Positions 12,054-23,775 of a DNA stretch of 64,000 bases are shown one piece after another. Position numbers and translations under genes: made by a program. Each line of letters opens with the position of its first letter. Position 1 is the first letter of the stretch. The notes beneath the pieces were generated by a model. That model had not been told where the DNA came from, ran no database searches, and saw only the letters and a program-made list of their open reading frames with translations. Source of the DNA: Xylogone sp. PMI_703 (Eukaryota > Ascomycota > Leotiomycetes); contig JAJTUQ010000002.1 of NCBI GenBank assembly GCA_021399445.1, positions 744,001 through 808,000 of the forward strand, written 5' to 3'.

Positions 12054-12327
12054 GTTATCTCATGCAACGGACAGTGCGTAATCATGGAAGGATTCTGTAC
12101 CAGGCGCAATGGGAGTTAAGGTATTGAATACTGGATGATGGATTGAAAATTTTCAATGGTTTGTTCACGCTGCGAAGCTGGACAAGGAGTCTCTGATGTT
12201 GGCTTTCAGATGTCAATTAAATGCATTGACTATGCTAGCACAAGTACCAGAAGAGCCAGTCCCTATGTAAATTTGTCCATACCTCAACTCCTTCCATATG
12301 GTATTCATCATTTTCTCTATTCATAAT

Positions 12328-13012
12328 CTATGCGACCAAGGTGCTAGCGGTAGCACTCTCGTATCTCCATGTTGGGGGGAGAACTCCGACAGTCTTGTAA
12401 TAACGGGACAGGCGGTGGATACGGGACTCGATAAGAATGAGACGGAACTTGGAGTCCTTATCCTTTCGGTTGCGCTCAAGGTGCTTGCGGACAGCGACAG
12501 CCTATTTTCAGATTAGCTTGGCATTACAGATGCTAGCAACAATGTCAAGAGTTACCTTCTTGATTAACATATAAAGATCTTCCGGAATCTCAGGTGCAAG
12601 GCCTATTATATCACTCTGTCAGTCTAAGACCAAGCAGAGGCAGTGTTGAATTTTGAATTAAACTTATCACGGTGGGAAACCGGTGATAGCAATCCATAAC
12701 ATCATGTTGTTAAAACCGTACCATTTGACTTAAGGATTCTCAGAATCTTGTTACCTGATTTAAAGTCAGACACGTTGTCAATTACAATTTTGGATTTGTG
12801 CAATACTTACCAGTGACAACCTTCACCTGAGCAATGCCGTGAGAATCTCTTAGGACGACACCGATCTGAGATGGGGTTGCGCCTTTCTTTGCGAGTTTGC
12901 AAATTTGATCCACAACCTGCTCTGGGGTGGTCTTCAACCAAGCAGGAGGGGTGCGGGAGTATGGGAGGGCGGAGGACGAAATGCCCTTTCCATGGCTGTG
13001 CATGCGACCCAT
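12328..13012 (-). CDS. RPS13: 40S ribosomal protein S13 (uS15 family)
   Basis: The model is complement(join(12328..12501, 12556..12602, 12722..12754, 12811..13012)), 151 residues, exactly the family length. Exon 1 starts [20 protein letters not shown] and holds [13 protein letters not shown] 33-nt exon encodes [10 protein letters not shown], the third [16 protein letters not shown], and the last [20 protein letters not shown] and HRLSRYYKT. The protein is a constituent of the small ribosomal subunit body, needed for 40S assembly. The gene is convergent with SDC1 (stop codons 275 bp apart). Three introns in a 456-nt coding sequence are usual for filamentous-fungal ribosomal protein genes. The sequence is canonical and the call is secure. 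Confidence 0.97.
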
Positions 13013-14079
13013 GATTGCTTGCGTCGACGGAGTTTGATCGATTGTCGTTGAAAAAGGAGGAAATTTATGCTCGGAGTCTAAATCACGAAATTCTGATGGT
13101 GCGGTTGAGGTCGTTTAGGGCAGCGCTAGTGCGCTTTCGGAGTGCGGTGAATGCGACTATAGAAATCTCAAATCTCTCATTTTAAATCCACCTCTTCGGA
13201 ACCAAACTGCACCAATTTCGTAGTCCCAGCAAAAAAGAAGAGAAGATATAAGGCATTACTCTCCGACTCGCACGATCTCATGATCGGAATAATAAAACAA
13301 ACTGACAATATCATAATCTACACGCTAGATTATTAATCTTTGATAGACAGTCAAACGTAAGTAGCTCAGATTTCTCTTCTACGAAAAAATTCCCAGCTAT
13401 CCGAATGATGATAACCCAATTTACAATTATTTCTGGTACCTCTTGATTTAGATATCCCTGCGGGGATATCGATGATCTAACCGGACTTCTGATCTTTCGC
13501 CTCACATGCGACATGTCATGATTCTAAAGTTTTTTTTCTCATCAGTTCTGACAGAACAATACATCTAGGCTCTTATTATTAATTCACTTAAGCTTCAGAG
13601 ACTTACGTATATGCTACTCAGCTGCATTCCCATCCGAGTATTTTCACTACTTCTCTAGTCATAAAATACATATACTTCATGATAGCTCCAGCGTCACATT
13701 CGACCTATCAGTGCTAATCTACCTTACTAAACTTATCTGATGTGGGTGTTGGAAGTGTAACAGTCGAACTGAAAAGCTAGGTTATAATGATACTGTTCGA
13801 CAGGCACGTAAGAAAGGCTTGAGGCCGGCTGGACACCACCTGCATATTATTCCAAACTAATTACATTCTCATCGCAACGCAGTTGTTATCAGCTCCGTAC
13901 TCCAGATGACAACCATAACTTGCATTTCATGCCATTTTGGTATTCAGTACACCGGCAACCGACGCTAAAAGTACAACGAAACATCTCAGAGGCCTTGTAG
14001 TTTCGGTCCACTAGAAATGCTTGTCTTAAAGATCAACTATGAACCCGTTTTCAAGGGATATGCTGAAGCTCAACCCCTA
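13013..14079. other. Promoter of RPS13 and 3' region of U2AF
   Basis: About 1.07 kb separate the RPS13 start (minus strand) from the U2AF stop (minus strand). The part next to RPS13 must hold its promoter; I see no certain TATA box there. The rest is AT-rich, with no open frame longer than 67 codons, and fits the U2AF 3' untranslated region. No repeat or RNA gene is recognised. Confidence 0.55.
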
Positions 14080-16046
14080 TTACCATGCATTAACCTCGAA
14101 GTTTTCCTAGAGAGAAGTTAGCGAGGCTTAATTAATGACGTGAGGGGAGACCTGACCTCTGAAAAGTAGGTGGTTACGACGGTACGGTCAGCAAATTTTC
14201 GGCCCGCAAGAGCGCGCAATGCTTTGCCAGCAGATTCATGTGTCTCGAACTTCACGAAGATTTTGCCTACTCCAGCTGACTGCCTGCTCCCTCCGCTAGG
14301 CCTTGGTACCTTCATTTCTAGGACCTTGCCAAATTTCTCGCACTCTTCTTTTACATCCTCGTAGATTTCTGTAGATTTATTAGCAATATGCAAGTAAGTT
14401 TCATGGATTTGAGATGTGTATAATACCTTCGTAGTCTTCATTGTCCATAAGCTCTTCAGGAGTAACCATGTTCAGGAGCTGCAAAACACGTCCTTCCTCC
14501 AAGTTTTGTGGCGTAGTGCCTGCGAGCATAGACATAGCATTTACACCCATTTCCAGCCCAGAGGCCTGGGTAATCCCGATGCTTGCTCTCTGCACTTTTA
14601 GGTGCTTGTCTCCAAGCTCCATTCCGTTTAATCCCTCAATTGCAATATCAGTCGCTGCGGCCGCATCGACATATTCGCAAAATGCAATTCCCTAAAAGCA
14701 AATTAGAGTCTTTCGTAATATATACAGTTTTGTGAAAACGTACCCTTGATTCTTCAGTGCTGCCATCCTTAAGAAGAACAAAGGCTTTCAACTCTCCAAA
14801 CGACACCAAAAGCTCAGTGACTTGTTCATCAGTAAGGTAAAGAGGTATGTTTGTAACACTGATCTTGTTTGGTGTGTCAGGCACCACCGAGGAGACGACA
14901 CCAGGTTCATAAGATATCTCGTCGGAAATTGCAGGAACAATATAATCCTTGGGCCGGCGGATCGAGAGCCCCTGGATATCAGCTGCAGGATTTCCGTCAG
15001 TCATATAATCATTATCTTCCATTGTAATCCCATCGAAAGCAAGGGCCACGGTTGCATCTGAGGCCGTCTTAAACTCTAATAACGCAAAACTTCTGTCTTT
15101 GGAGATTTGGGCTGAGAGGCACGAGTCTGAGCTCTCGATAACGTTAAGTCCATTCAGTTGCAGGTTGAAGAAGTTGATAACTGTGTCTTCATTCACAGAT
15201 GGAGGAAGATTATGAACGAGAAGACGTTTTGCTTGTCTAGAGTTTGATGGCTTCAGCGCCGCGTTTGTCACTGAACCGCTTGGCTGGGACATAAATGCCT
15301 GTAGCTTGCTTGGATCCATTGGTTGCTGCCTTGGAGCTCCCGGAAGAGGGAACATGCCAGAAAGCTTTGCCTGCTCAGCAGTCACGTTCTCATATCCGGG
15401 GGGCTTGATATCCCATTGAGTCAAACGTCTCTTGCGCTCTAGGACGGAGACAACGTTAGTAAGATCAGGAGTCGGCTCTCTCTTCTTAGGCGGAGGTGTG
15501 GCGCTTTTCTTGCGTTCGGTTGGATAAGGGTCACGGTCGGCCCTATCACGTCTACCTCCTCCGCCTCCTCTTCTATCGTCAAAGAGGTCTCTGTCTCTTC
15601 TAGGTGGCCTATCGTCATCATCCCGTCTGGCATCTCTTCTAGAAGAACCCCGGTCCCTATCCCATTCTCTATCTGCGCCTCTTCGATCTCTCCCAGAGTA
15701 TCGATCTTCCCTCTCTCGTTCTCTATAATCTCTACTTGAGGAATACGAGTCTATCTCACCGTCGCGACGAGATGATCTTGACCCTCTATGTGGAGAACGA
15801 GAGCGCCTTCTGTCACTACCTCTGTCTCTATCACCACGGCGATCATCTCGATCGCCTCTCGACGACTAAGAAAATTAGTGAGCATTGCATAGGATAATTT
15901 GGTTGTCACTTACTGGATGATCCCTCGAGGAAGGATGCCGATGTGAATCTGCCAGGCGATTAAAATCAGTGAAAGTTCTCTACTAGACTTCCATTAATAC
16001 AGCCTTGGAATATCTTACCTCGAGAGTAGTAGCTATCGCCGTTCAT
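14080..16046 (-). CDS. U2 snRNP auxiliary factor, large subunit (U2AF65)
   Basis: The model is complement(join(14080..14106, 14157..14368, 14427..14691, 14744..15865, 15914..15948, 16019..16046)), 562 residues, five introns of 48-70 nt. It binds the 3' splice-site polypyrimidine tract and helps recruit the U2 snRNP to the branch site in the nucleus. The N-terminus (about 1-165) is rich in Arg, Ser and Asp. A linker with LTQWDIKPPGY follows, where the family contacts its small subunit and partner factors. RRM1 lies at about 234-325 (KRLLVHNLPP) and RRM2 at about 355-435 (NKISVTNIPLYL). A C-terminal U2AF-homology RRM lies at about 460-555 (LLNMVTPEEL, then GKIFVKF). The last 27-nt exon gives ENFEVNAW, the conserved end; without that splice the frame would end in a foreign tail. 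It diverges from OGG1 across 223 bp. The likely ligand of its UHM, SF3B1, is encoded at 43604. Confidence 0.95.
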
Positions 16047-16269
16047 TTCTGCGGCTCTATCTGTAGATATGTGGATCGTATCCAGATATAAGCAATTAAT
16101 TGTTTGAGCTTGATGCGGCAAGACTCTACCAGGCGCACCTTTTTGATGTTGTCGCGAAGCTCACTTTTTTGGAAATGCGCTAAAACACAGTAGCTGCAGA
16201 AACGCGAGCTAGAACCGTTCCGTCGCGTAAGGACAACCGCGAATATCGTGCATGCTCTGCAGGTATGCC
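16047..16269. promoter_or_regulatory. Shared promoter of U2AF large subunit (-) and OGG1 (+)
   Basis: A 223-bp divergent region. It contains several CGCG elements (for example CCGCGAAT near 16237) but no E-box of the kind seen near FAN1 or SF3B1. A near-start ATG just 5' of the OGG1 start is followed at once by a TGA in its own frame (ATG CCA TGA), forming a minimal upstream ORF that overlaps the OGG1 ATG. Confidence 0.5.
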
Positions 16270-17599
16270 ATGATGGGCAATCTACGTATATCTGAATGGC
16301 GCAAACTTCCAGTAAGCTTGAAAGAGCTATGTATAGATATCACATTACGGTGTGGACAGTCCTTCAGATGGAAGAAATTTGGTGATAGCGAATGGTATGT
16401 GTGCTTCCCCCCCCCCCTTCTACAATAATCGTAGTAGCTAACATAACGTATCTAGGTGCTGCACACTCCATAATCGAATAATTTCTTTAAGACAAGACCC
16501 CGACTATCTCCATTTTCGGACGATTCACGAAGAGCGTAGTATTTCCCCGAAACATGCCTTGGAAACCAAATTAAGTGAAGATGAGGATACTGAATCCTTA
16601 CTTCGGCATTATTTTAATTTAGACACAAATCTTACTGCTCTTTATGAGCAGTGGTCTTCTGCAGATGCAAATTTCAAAAAAAGAGCCCCGAGATTCACAG
16701 GTGTTCGAATATTGCGGCAAGATGCTTGGGAGGCTTTAATAGGATTCATTTGCAGCAGCAACAATAATATCGCAAGAATATCTCAGATGGTATGGATATC
16801 CCATTGTTGTGGAGTTTGACTTGATATTGACTAGCTATTTACTTCCAAGGTGAATAATCTATGCTTGCATTATGGTCCGTTAATTGGTCATTTCCACGGT
16901 CAAGAATTTCATGGCTTCCCCTCCCCGGAAGCCCTCACGGTCCCCGGCGTGGAGTCACATCTTCGACAGCTTGGTTTTGGCTACCGGGCCAAGTATATCG
17001 CACAAACTGCGTTAATTGTTGCTAAGGAGAGAGAAACAGGCTGGCTGAAAAGTCTATGCAATTCGGCACGTGATTCTCACAAGCTTGATGAGAACCCTCT
17101 ACCAGCTGGAGGTCGAGAGGGCTATCGGAAGGCGCATGAAGAATTACTCCTGCTACAAGGCGTGGGGCCGAAGGTAGCTGACTGCGTCTGTTTGATGGGC
17201 CTGGGTTGGGGAGAGGCTGTACCAGTAGACACACACGTATGGCAAATTGCCCAGCGCGACTATAAATTCGGCAAAGGGAAACATAAGAGTCTTACGAAGG
17301 CTACCTACGATGCTGTAGGAGATCATTTCAGAAAGCTATGGGGGGAAGAAGCCGGATGGGCGCATTCGGTCTTGTTTACTGCAGATTTGAAGACCTTTTC
17401 CGATAGGCTGGACGTCAAAGTTGAAGTGGATATTGCTGAGGCGCTAATAAAACAGGAAGATGATACCATTGTCAAAGTAGAGAACATTTCGAAAAGGAAG
17501 TATGTCATCGAAGATTCCAAGGAGGGTCTCGAGGATAAGAAAACCGTTCTACTCGAGACTACTAAAAACCGAAGGGTCAAACGGAGAAAGAACGCCTAG
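16270..17599 (+). CDS. OGG1: 8-oxoguanine DNA glycosylase/AP lyase
   Basis: The spliced model is join(16270..16394, 16456..16789, 16850..17599), 402 residues. Intron 1 (61 nt) contains a run of 11 C. The enzyme removes 8-oxoguanine opposite cytosine and nicks the abasic site in base-excision repair. The N-terminal OGG domain has CGQSFRWKK. The helix-hairpin-helix part has FICSSNNNIARISQMVNNLC and the GVGPKVADCVCLM hairpin with catalytic Lys at residue 261. The GPD motif VPVDTHVWQIAQRDY places the catalytic Asp at residue 280. The Lys-Asp spacing of 19 equals that of human K249/D268. The C-terminus is a Lys/Glu-rich extension ending RRVKRRKNA, a possible nuclear signal. The start was chosen at the first of two adjacent in-frame ATGs. 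LCL3 follows 268 bp downstream on the same strand. Confidence 0.95.
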
Positions 17600-17867
17600 C
17601 GCCGGCCGTATTTGTGTTTCCACAGCCTCTCAGACCCATAATCAGGAGGGAATAGAAAAAGATCCGCATAGAGTGTTTCATTTGTATATTTTGAGAGACC
17701 AGATGTAATATATGGATGTACAATACATGTATTTTCAATCTGCCGCTAGCTACGGAGGTACTTACAATGTTTAATACGGCAAACAAAACTAACACTACCG
17801 AAATTCAACCGTAAACTCTCCGAGAGCTGTTATCCTACAACTTCCCACCTCACTTTATTTATACACG

Positions 17868-18705
17868 ATGCGATGGCCACCTTGGGCCTCCAATCCGAAA
17901 ACGGACGATGAGGAAAGACGCCCAGTGTCATGGAGTGAAAGTCTCAATGTGACAGATTGGTCACACCGCAACATAGTTCCTACTTTGGTGCTCACGACCA
18001 CCATTCTGGTCTCGGTCAAATTGTACAGTTCTTACCTTCGCAGAATTCCAGAGGCAGCCTATATACGGCCGGATTTCTTCAGGAAAAGAAGTCTCTTTGG
18101 TACAGTTACTCGAGTTGGAGATGCGGATAACTTCCACTTTTTCCATACTCCTGGAGGACGGTTGACAGGTTGGGGTTGGTTTCCGGGAAGAAAGATCCCA
18201 GCCAAGAAGACGGACTTGAAAGGAAAGACGGTAGGACTTCATCCCCTACTTCTTACGTTAGATTTTGCCAGTACTATAGTACTGATAGATTTCATAGATA
18301 CATATTCGAATCGCGGGGATTGATGCGCCTGAAGCTGCCCACTTTGGCAAATCTGCCCAGCCGTTCGCTGCAGAAGCCATGACATGGCTCAAGAATTATA
18401 TCTTAGGCCGAAGAGTACGGGTACATGTTTACAGGCGTGATCAGTATGACCGTGTTGTTGCAACAGTGTATGTCCGGAGATTTTTCCTACGCAGAGACGT
18501 GGGATTGGAGATGCTCAAGGCTGGGCTAGCTACAGTCTATGAAGCAAAGATGGGAGCTGAGTTTGGAAAATCGGAAGAGAAGTACAGGGAAGCGGAAGAT
18601 AAGGCCAAAAGAAAGAAAGTTGGGATCTGGTCTGGGAAACCCGAGGTATTTGAGAGCCCGAGGGATTATAAGACGAGAATAGCGGCCCTAAACGACAGTA
18701 AATGA
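17868..18705 (+). CDS. LCL3: Mitochondrial membrane-anchored TNase-like endonuclease Lcl3
   Basis: The model is join(17868..18230, 18298..18705), 256 residues, with a 67-nt intron. A single hydrophobic segment at about residues 36-56 follows a short polar N-terminus. It leads into a staphylococcal-nuclease-like domain (about 78-235), beginning [20 protein letters not shown]. Active-site residues align with the bacterial nuclease pattern: Arg125, Asp130 and Glu133 in [10 protein letters not shown], and a second Arg in [10 protein letters not shown]. The [20 protein letters not shown] segment is typical of fungal Lcl3. Family members sit in the mitochondrial outer membrane; yeast mutants are long-lived, and the physiological substrate is not settled. 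The catalytic set is intact, so the protein is probably an active nuclease. The Eurotiomycete-like sequence is one basis for the taxonomic guess. Confidence 0.93.
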
Positions 18706-20026
18706 TACCTATTATTGGCGGGCTGTAGCAAATGCAATAGATACCCAGCTGGGTGCAATGTCTCTTTTACTTCTACTCTTCATGTGTGCCGATTAAATAA
18801 TGGAGGCGCAAGGTTCTCGCAAATTTTCCGTTGCATCTTCGTTGATGCCATACTTGTTGGAAGTCACAAAGGTGGTTGTCTTCAATCGCATTCACAGTGA
18901 CTAACAACAGGGGCGATTTAGTGTGATGTCACCGGATACCCTCCTAATATCACGGTTTCCTTAACAAAGCTACTATAACCTGCAGAGTTGACGCTATCAA
19001 TTCTAATAAATGAGATGCCCCGGTATGAGAATCCAGCACATAGCAGTAGGGTGATAGGAGTATCGTCAGAGAAAATGCTGTACATTACGAGTAGTCGTTT
19101 CAGGTTCAATGGGTGTTTCGTCATTTACCAGGGAAGCTCTTTTGGAGAGCGAGGAAGAGGGGCATGATTGCTGCTGCAAACCGTCCCTTAGGTTTACAGT
19201 ACCAATAAAGCTGCGAAATGCGTAGGCTTCCACGAGCATTACAACCCCCAACACCTTGCAAGTCGCTGGCTTGAACTGCTGATTTGGAGTTAACTAAGCT
19301 TGCTCTTCAGTGCGATAGCACCGGCAGTGTATGGAGTCACACATCAACAATCCGTGTTGTGCGTATTATGTGACAGGTACGACGGCTCAATACGGACCGA
19401 GCCCCCATAGCGTTCACTGCTACTGCCAGGGGCACGCACGTCTTGCTTAATTGCCGCAGCAAACCAATGTCTCAAAATAGAACCCATCTGGCTGTGCGGC
19501 CTGTCTGTTTCTACAAGTGCAGACGCATAGCATACACGGTAGGAGGACTGCGAAAAGTAACGTCTTCCGCGTAAATTCGGTCTTTTTTCCACGATCGCAG
19601 AAGGAAGCCAGTGCACAAGCCGTGGCTGCCAAAAAGTTCTGCTCAATCCGGTTTATCGCAGGATCGCGAGCCAACCCAGGCGAGCCAGGCCAGGCACGGG
19701 TGGACTAGCGAAGACCAATTGCCAAGTCGATTTCCCGGCCCTTTCACTGCTTTCTCCTCTCAAAACCTGCCACACCTACTCACCTCACGTCGCTCATTAC
19801 ATCAACAACAACGCCTTGTCTGTAGGCACCACAATCGTTTACTTTAACTGCCATTAGGGCTCCGATCGCATTGTCGACCCCGACGATTGATATCCCATGG
19901 AATAGGGACGCGTACTTACACGGATGATCGATCGTTAACCAGAACCGTCAGACCGGGTGACGACAATCGGCGCTTCTCATCAAAGTAGAGAGACCTCACT
20001 GACAACGCCTGGCCCCCAGCAGAGCA
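18706..20026. other. Intergenic: LCL3 3' region and RAX2 promoter/leader
   Basis: The first part is the 3' region of LCL3. From about 19700 the plus strand has CT-rich runs, as expected of the RAX2 promoter. The leader may include upstream ATGs (for example 19957). Frames of about 100 codons at 19344-19646 (minus) and smaller ones have no recognisable content. No RNA gene or repeat is seen. Confidence 0.55.
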
Positions 20027-23000
20027 ATGCGACTCTTTTCGCGGCTGACTCGGCCACCTCGAGATTTCCCCGTATCAACACCACTTGCATTTCTGTTTCT
20101 ATCCCTGGCCTGGCCGTCCCAGTCATTCACTTTCACCCCCGTTCCTCCGCCAGATCTTGATCTCTCACAGCTGGGACATGTCGTCTTAACAGGAGACTTT
20201 GATGGGATTTCGCTCTACCAATTTGAAGGCCAAACCGAGGGCGGCTTCAGCACAAATGGCAGCCAATCCATTCTCACTAGATTTCCCGATGGAGGATTCG
20301 CGAGTCTCGCCTCGGCTGACGCTGGAATCCAAGCGATGTGCTCCTTTACTTTAGAAAATGGCACGGCCGCTGGAGTAGTTGTGGGTGGAAATTTCACGAG
20401 TCTTGGAGGCAAAGAAGCGCAGGGCGTGGCCCTCTTCAACCCAAATACGTCGAGCGTTACCCCTCTTACGGGGCTGTCAGGGCAAGTATACGCGCTATAT
20501 TGCGATAACTCCTCGAACACCGTTTATGTCGGAGGTAGCTTCAGAGGTGCAAATTCGACGAATGCCCTTGCCTGGGTAGAAGGATCTGGCTGGACCAATC
20601 TCCCCTTTTCTGGCTTCAATGGACCCGTCACCTCAATCTCAAAGGCCTCGAACGGTCACATCATATTTGGAGGTAGCTTTACTGGTCTTGGAAATGTGAC
20701 TGGCCCGAATGAACCGGATCAGCAAGTAATTAACTTGTCCTCTGGTAATATTACAGCCAGCCCTTCAAGCTTGCTGACAGGGTTCAGCGATCCTACTAAC
20801 ATTCTGTGCAAGAATGGTAGTTCAGGGGGTTCTGGAGAGACATGGCTCCTCGCTGATAAATCTCCGGGATTCTGGAAAGCAAACTTTAGATATGGATTTG
20901 AGCCTACAAAACTGAGACTGCAAAATACTCACCAAGATGGCCACGGGACCAAGACCTGGCGCTTTACGGCGTTTCCAATCAATGGGATCATGAATTTCAC
21001 GTATATTGATCCAATCACAGGCTCGAATTCCTCCTGTACATCCCAGTGCCCACTGAGCAACGACCCTAGTATTCCATATCAAGATTTTTACTTCGTGAAT
21101 GTCATTGGTATGGACGGGTTTCAAATCGACATTTCCGACTCCTACGGCAATGGAGGCGGCCTCGATGGTATCCAACTTTTCCAAAACGATATCTTTGCAT
21201 ACGCCGTCAATGCTTTCAATGAACCGGCCTGTGCTAACATTTCAACCGCTTCACGTTCAACAGCAACAGGTCCCTGGAAAATTAGCCCCTCTCTTCAAAG
21301 CCAATCCGAGTTCCTGACTGCTAAGTTGTCGAATTCTTCCGAGTCTGCATCCGTAGTATTCTTCCCAGATATTAGACAGTCGGGCAACTATTCCGTCAAC
21401 ATATACACTCCCGGATGCATCCAAGACAACACTTGCTCCTCACGTGGCCAAGTCAATATTACCGGTATCATGGCAAGCGATCCCACTAACAGCGGCTTCC
21501 AGACCCAGATATTCCAGACAAATAATTTTGACAAATACGACCAGATATATTTCGGGTATATCGAAGCAGCGAGTAGCTCATTTCGACCATCTGTGCAGCT
21601 CTCTCCTGTCTCTGGACAGAGCCTCAATGGTATGACGGTCGTAGCGCACCGTGTTGGGTTCACGCTCATCTCTTCTACTGGCGGCATTAAGGATCTGTTT
21701 GAATATGATCCTACCAAAGCTTCTGTTGATACAGCAGACTTGACTAACTCTACCATCAATAAGGCCGGTATCAGCATGGAAAACGGCTCTGGTGTGAATG
21801 TCCTGGCCAGTTCCGATAACGATACTTTTGTTGGTGGAAATTTCACAACAAGCACTTCCAGCAACATATTTGCCGTCAATGCAAGTGGCACGAAAGCTTT
21901 AAGTGGCGGCGGCCTCAACGGGGAAGTCACGGCCTTATTCCTAAATAGCTCTACACTTTATGTTGGTGGCCAGTTCTCCAATACGAAAGCTGGCGGTACT
22001 ACAGGGCTCAATAATATTGCAGCATATGATATCTCAACAGATACTTGGCGTGCAATTGGTGCTGGTCTCAATGGCCGAGTCACCAATATTGTTCCCTTGT
22101 CGTTAAATGTCACTGCTAGCAGCACTGAAACTGTGATCACATTTACTGGAGAATTTACAGAAATCCTTAGTTTGGGAAACAATTCGATACCTGTTACTGG
22201 TTTCGCGGTTTGGGTCCCATCCCAAAACGACTGGCTCCAGAATATTAGGGGCTCAACAGCAGGTGTGAACGGGGCTCTCACAGCATCCACCAACGTCCCC
22301 GGTGCTGGTATATTGCTTGCTGGTTCTGTCACTTCCTCCCAACTCGGTGTCAGCGGGGCGGTTGCGCTGTCATCCGAGCTCAGCCCACTACCTGTCGATA
22401 TCCAGCGCTCGCAGTCCCAGCCCACAGGTAGCTTGGCCAAACGTGCAGCTACTAGCCAAAACGTTAGTGGTGTAGTAACCGGGCTATTTTATGAGAATGG
22501 CAATCATAATATAACAATCCTTGGTGGGCACTTCACGGCGACAGCATCTAACGGATCTCAAATCAACAACCTCGTATTCATTGATGGGGCAGATTCAAAC
22601 TCGGTCACTGGTATTGGTCCATCTCTATCTAATGATTCAACTATTCTAGCAATGGCAATTCAGGGAGACACGCTGTACGCAGGAGGGACATTAACTGGTA
22701 GTGTCAATAACGCGAGGGTGCAAGGACTGATCTCATTCAACCTCCAGAATTCGGCCTTTAATACTCAGCCACCAGCGCTCTCGGGCAATAACGATATATC
22801 AGTCAACACCATCTCCGTTAGACCAGGTTCTAGCGATATATATGTTGGGGGAAGCTTTACGTCTGCCGGATCTCTTAGTTGTCCTGCCATCTGCGTATTT
22901 GGAAGTTCGAGTTCTCAATGGAGCCGACCTGGAAGCAGCTTAGGAGGCATCGCAAACACCATGATGTGGGCCAGCACCACCTCACTCATAGTTGGTGGAT

Positions 23001-23775
23001 CTCTAGTAGTCAATGGAAACAACGTACCGTTGGCTACGTACAACTCCAAATCAGAAGAATGGGCCACTGCGACTGGAGCAACTGATATTCCCGGGCCTGT
23101 CACTGCTCTCACAACTGCAAACAGCGATGCATCACAGTATTGGGTCGGAGGTTCCGCGTCAAATGGGTCAGCTTTCCTTGCCAAATTTGACGGTCACACT
23201 TGGAATCCTGTCGGATATAGTTTGGGCCAAGGAACCGTTATCCGTGGTCTTCAGATGTTGTCACTTACGGACGATCACGATTCTACTGATCTGGTCCCAG
23301 CACATCAAGTTCTCCTGATTACGGGATTGGTCAATGTACCTGGCTTCGGAAATGCTTCAGCAGTATTGTACAATGGCACAACTTTCCAACCCTTTATCCT
23401 TACTACGACAGACGACAATACTCCCGGCAGTCTTTCCCAGCTATTTTCGCAGAGACAGATGTCATTTTCATCCTCAGGTATGTACCATTCGTGTGTTTTA
23501 TGGAAAGAGTGTTTAGGTTTCTAACGTATCCCACAGGTCATCATCTTGCGAAGGGCTTCGTGGTACTCATCGGTCTCGCAATAGCACTGGGTCTCATCTT
23601 CCTGCTTGTACTCATCGGCGTCTTTGCAGAACGTATGCGGCGTAGGCGTGAAGGCTACATGCCAGCTCCTACATCTGCGCTAGACAGACAAGCAGGAATA
23701 TCCCGAATTCCACCAGAGAAGTTGTTCGGCTCTTTGGCTCAGGGTCGAGCAGCTGGAAAGGCTCCGATGATATGA
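20027..23775 (+). CDS. RAX2: Rax2 polarised-growth / bud-site membrane glycoprotein
   Basis: The model is join(20027..23477, 23537..23775), 1229 residues, one 59-nt intron near the 3' end (GTATGT...CCACAG). An N-terminal hydrophobic segment (about 18-33, LAFLFLSLAWPSQSF) acts as signal peptide. A very long extracellular part follows, with repeated beta-propeller-like units of the form VYVGGSF or LYVGGQFSNT and many N-X-S/T glycosylation sites. The intron joins the ectodomain to GHHLAKGFVV and a single transmembrane segment at about 1157-1182. A short basic cytosolic tail (ERMRRRREGYMPAPTS) follows. In yeasts Rax2 works with Rax1 to mark bud sites; in filamentous fungi it supports polarised hyphal growth. 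Without the splice the frame would end before the membrane anchor, so correct splicing decides anchored versus soluble forms. Confidence 0.92.
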
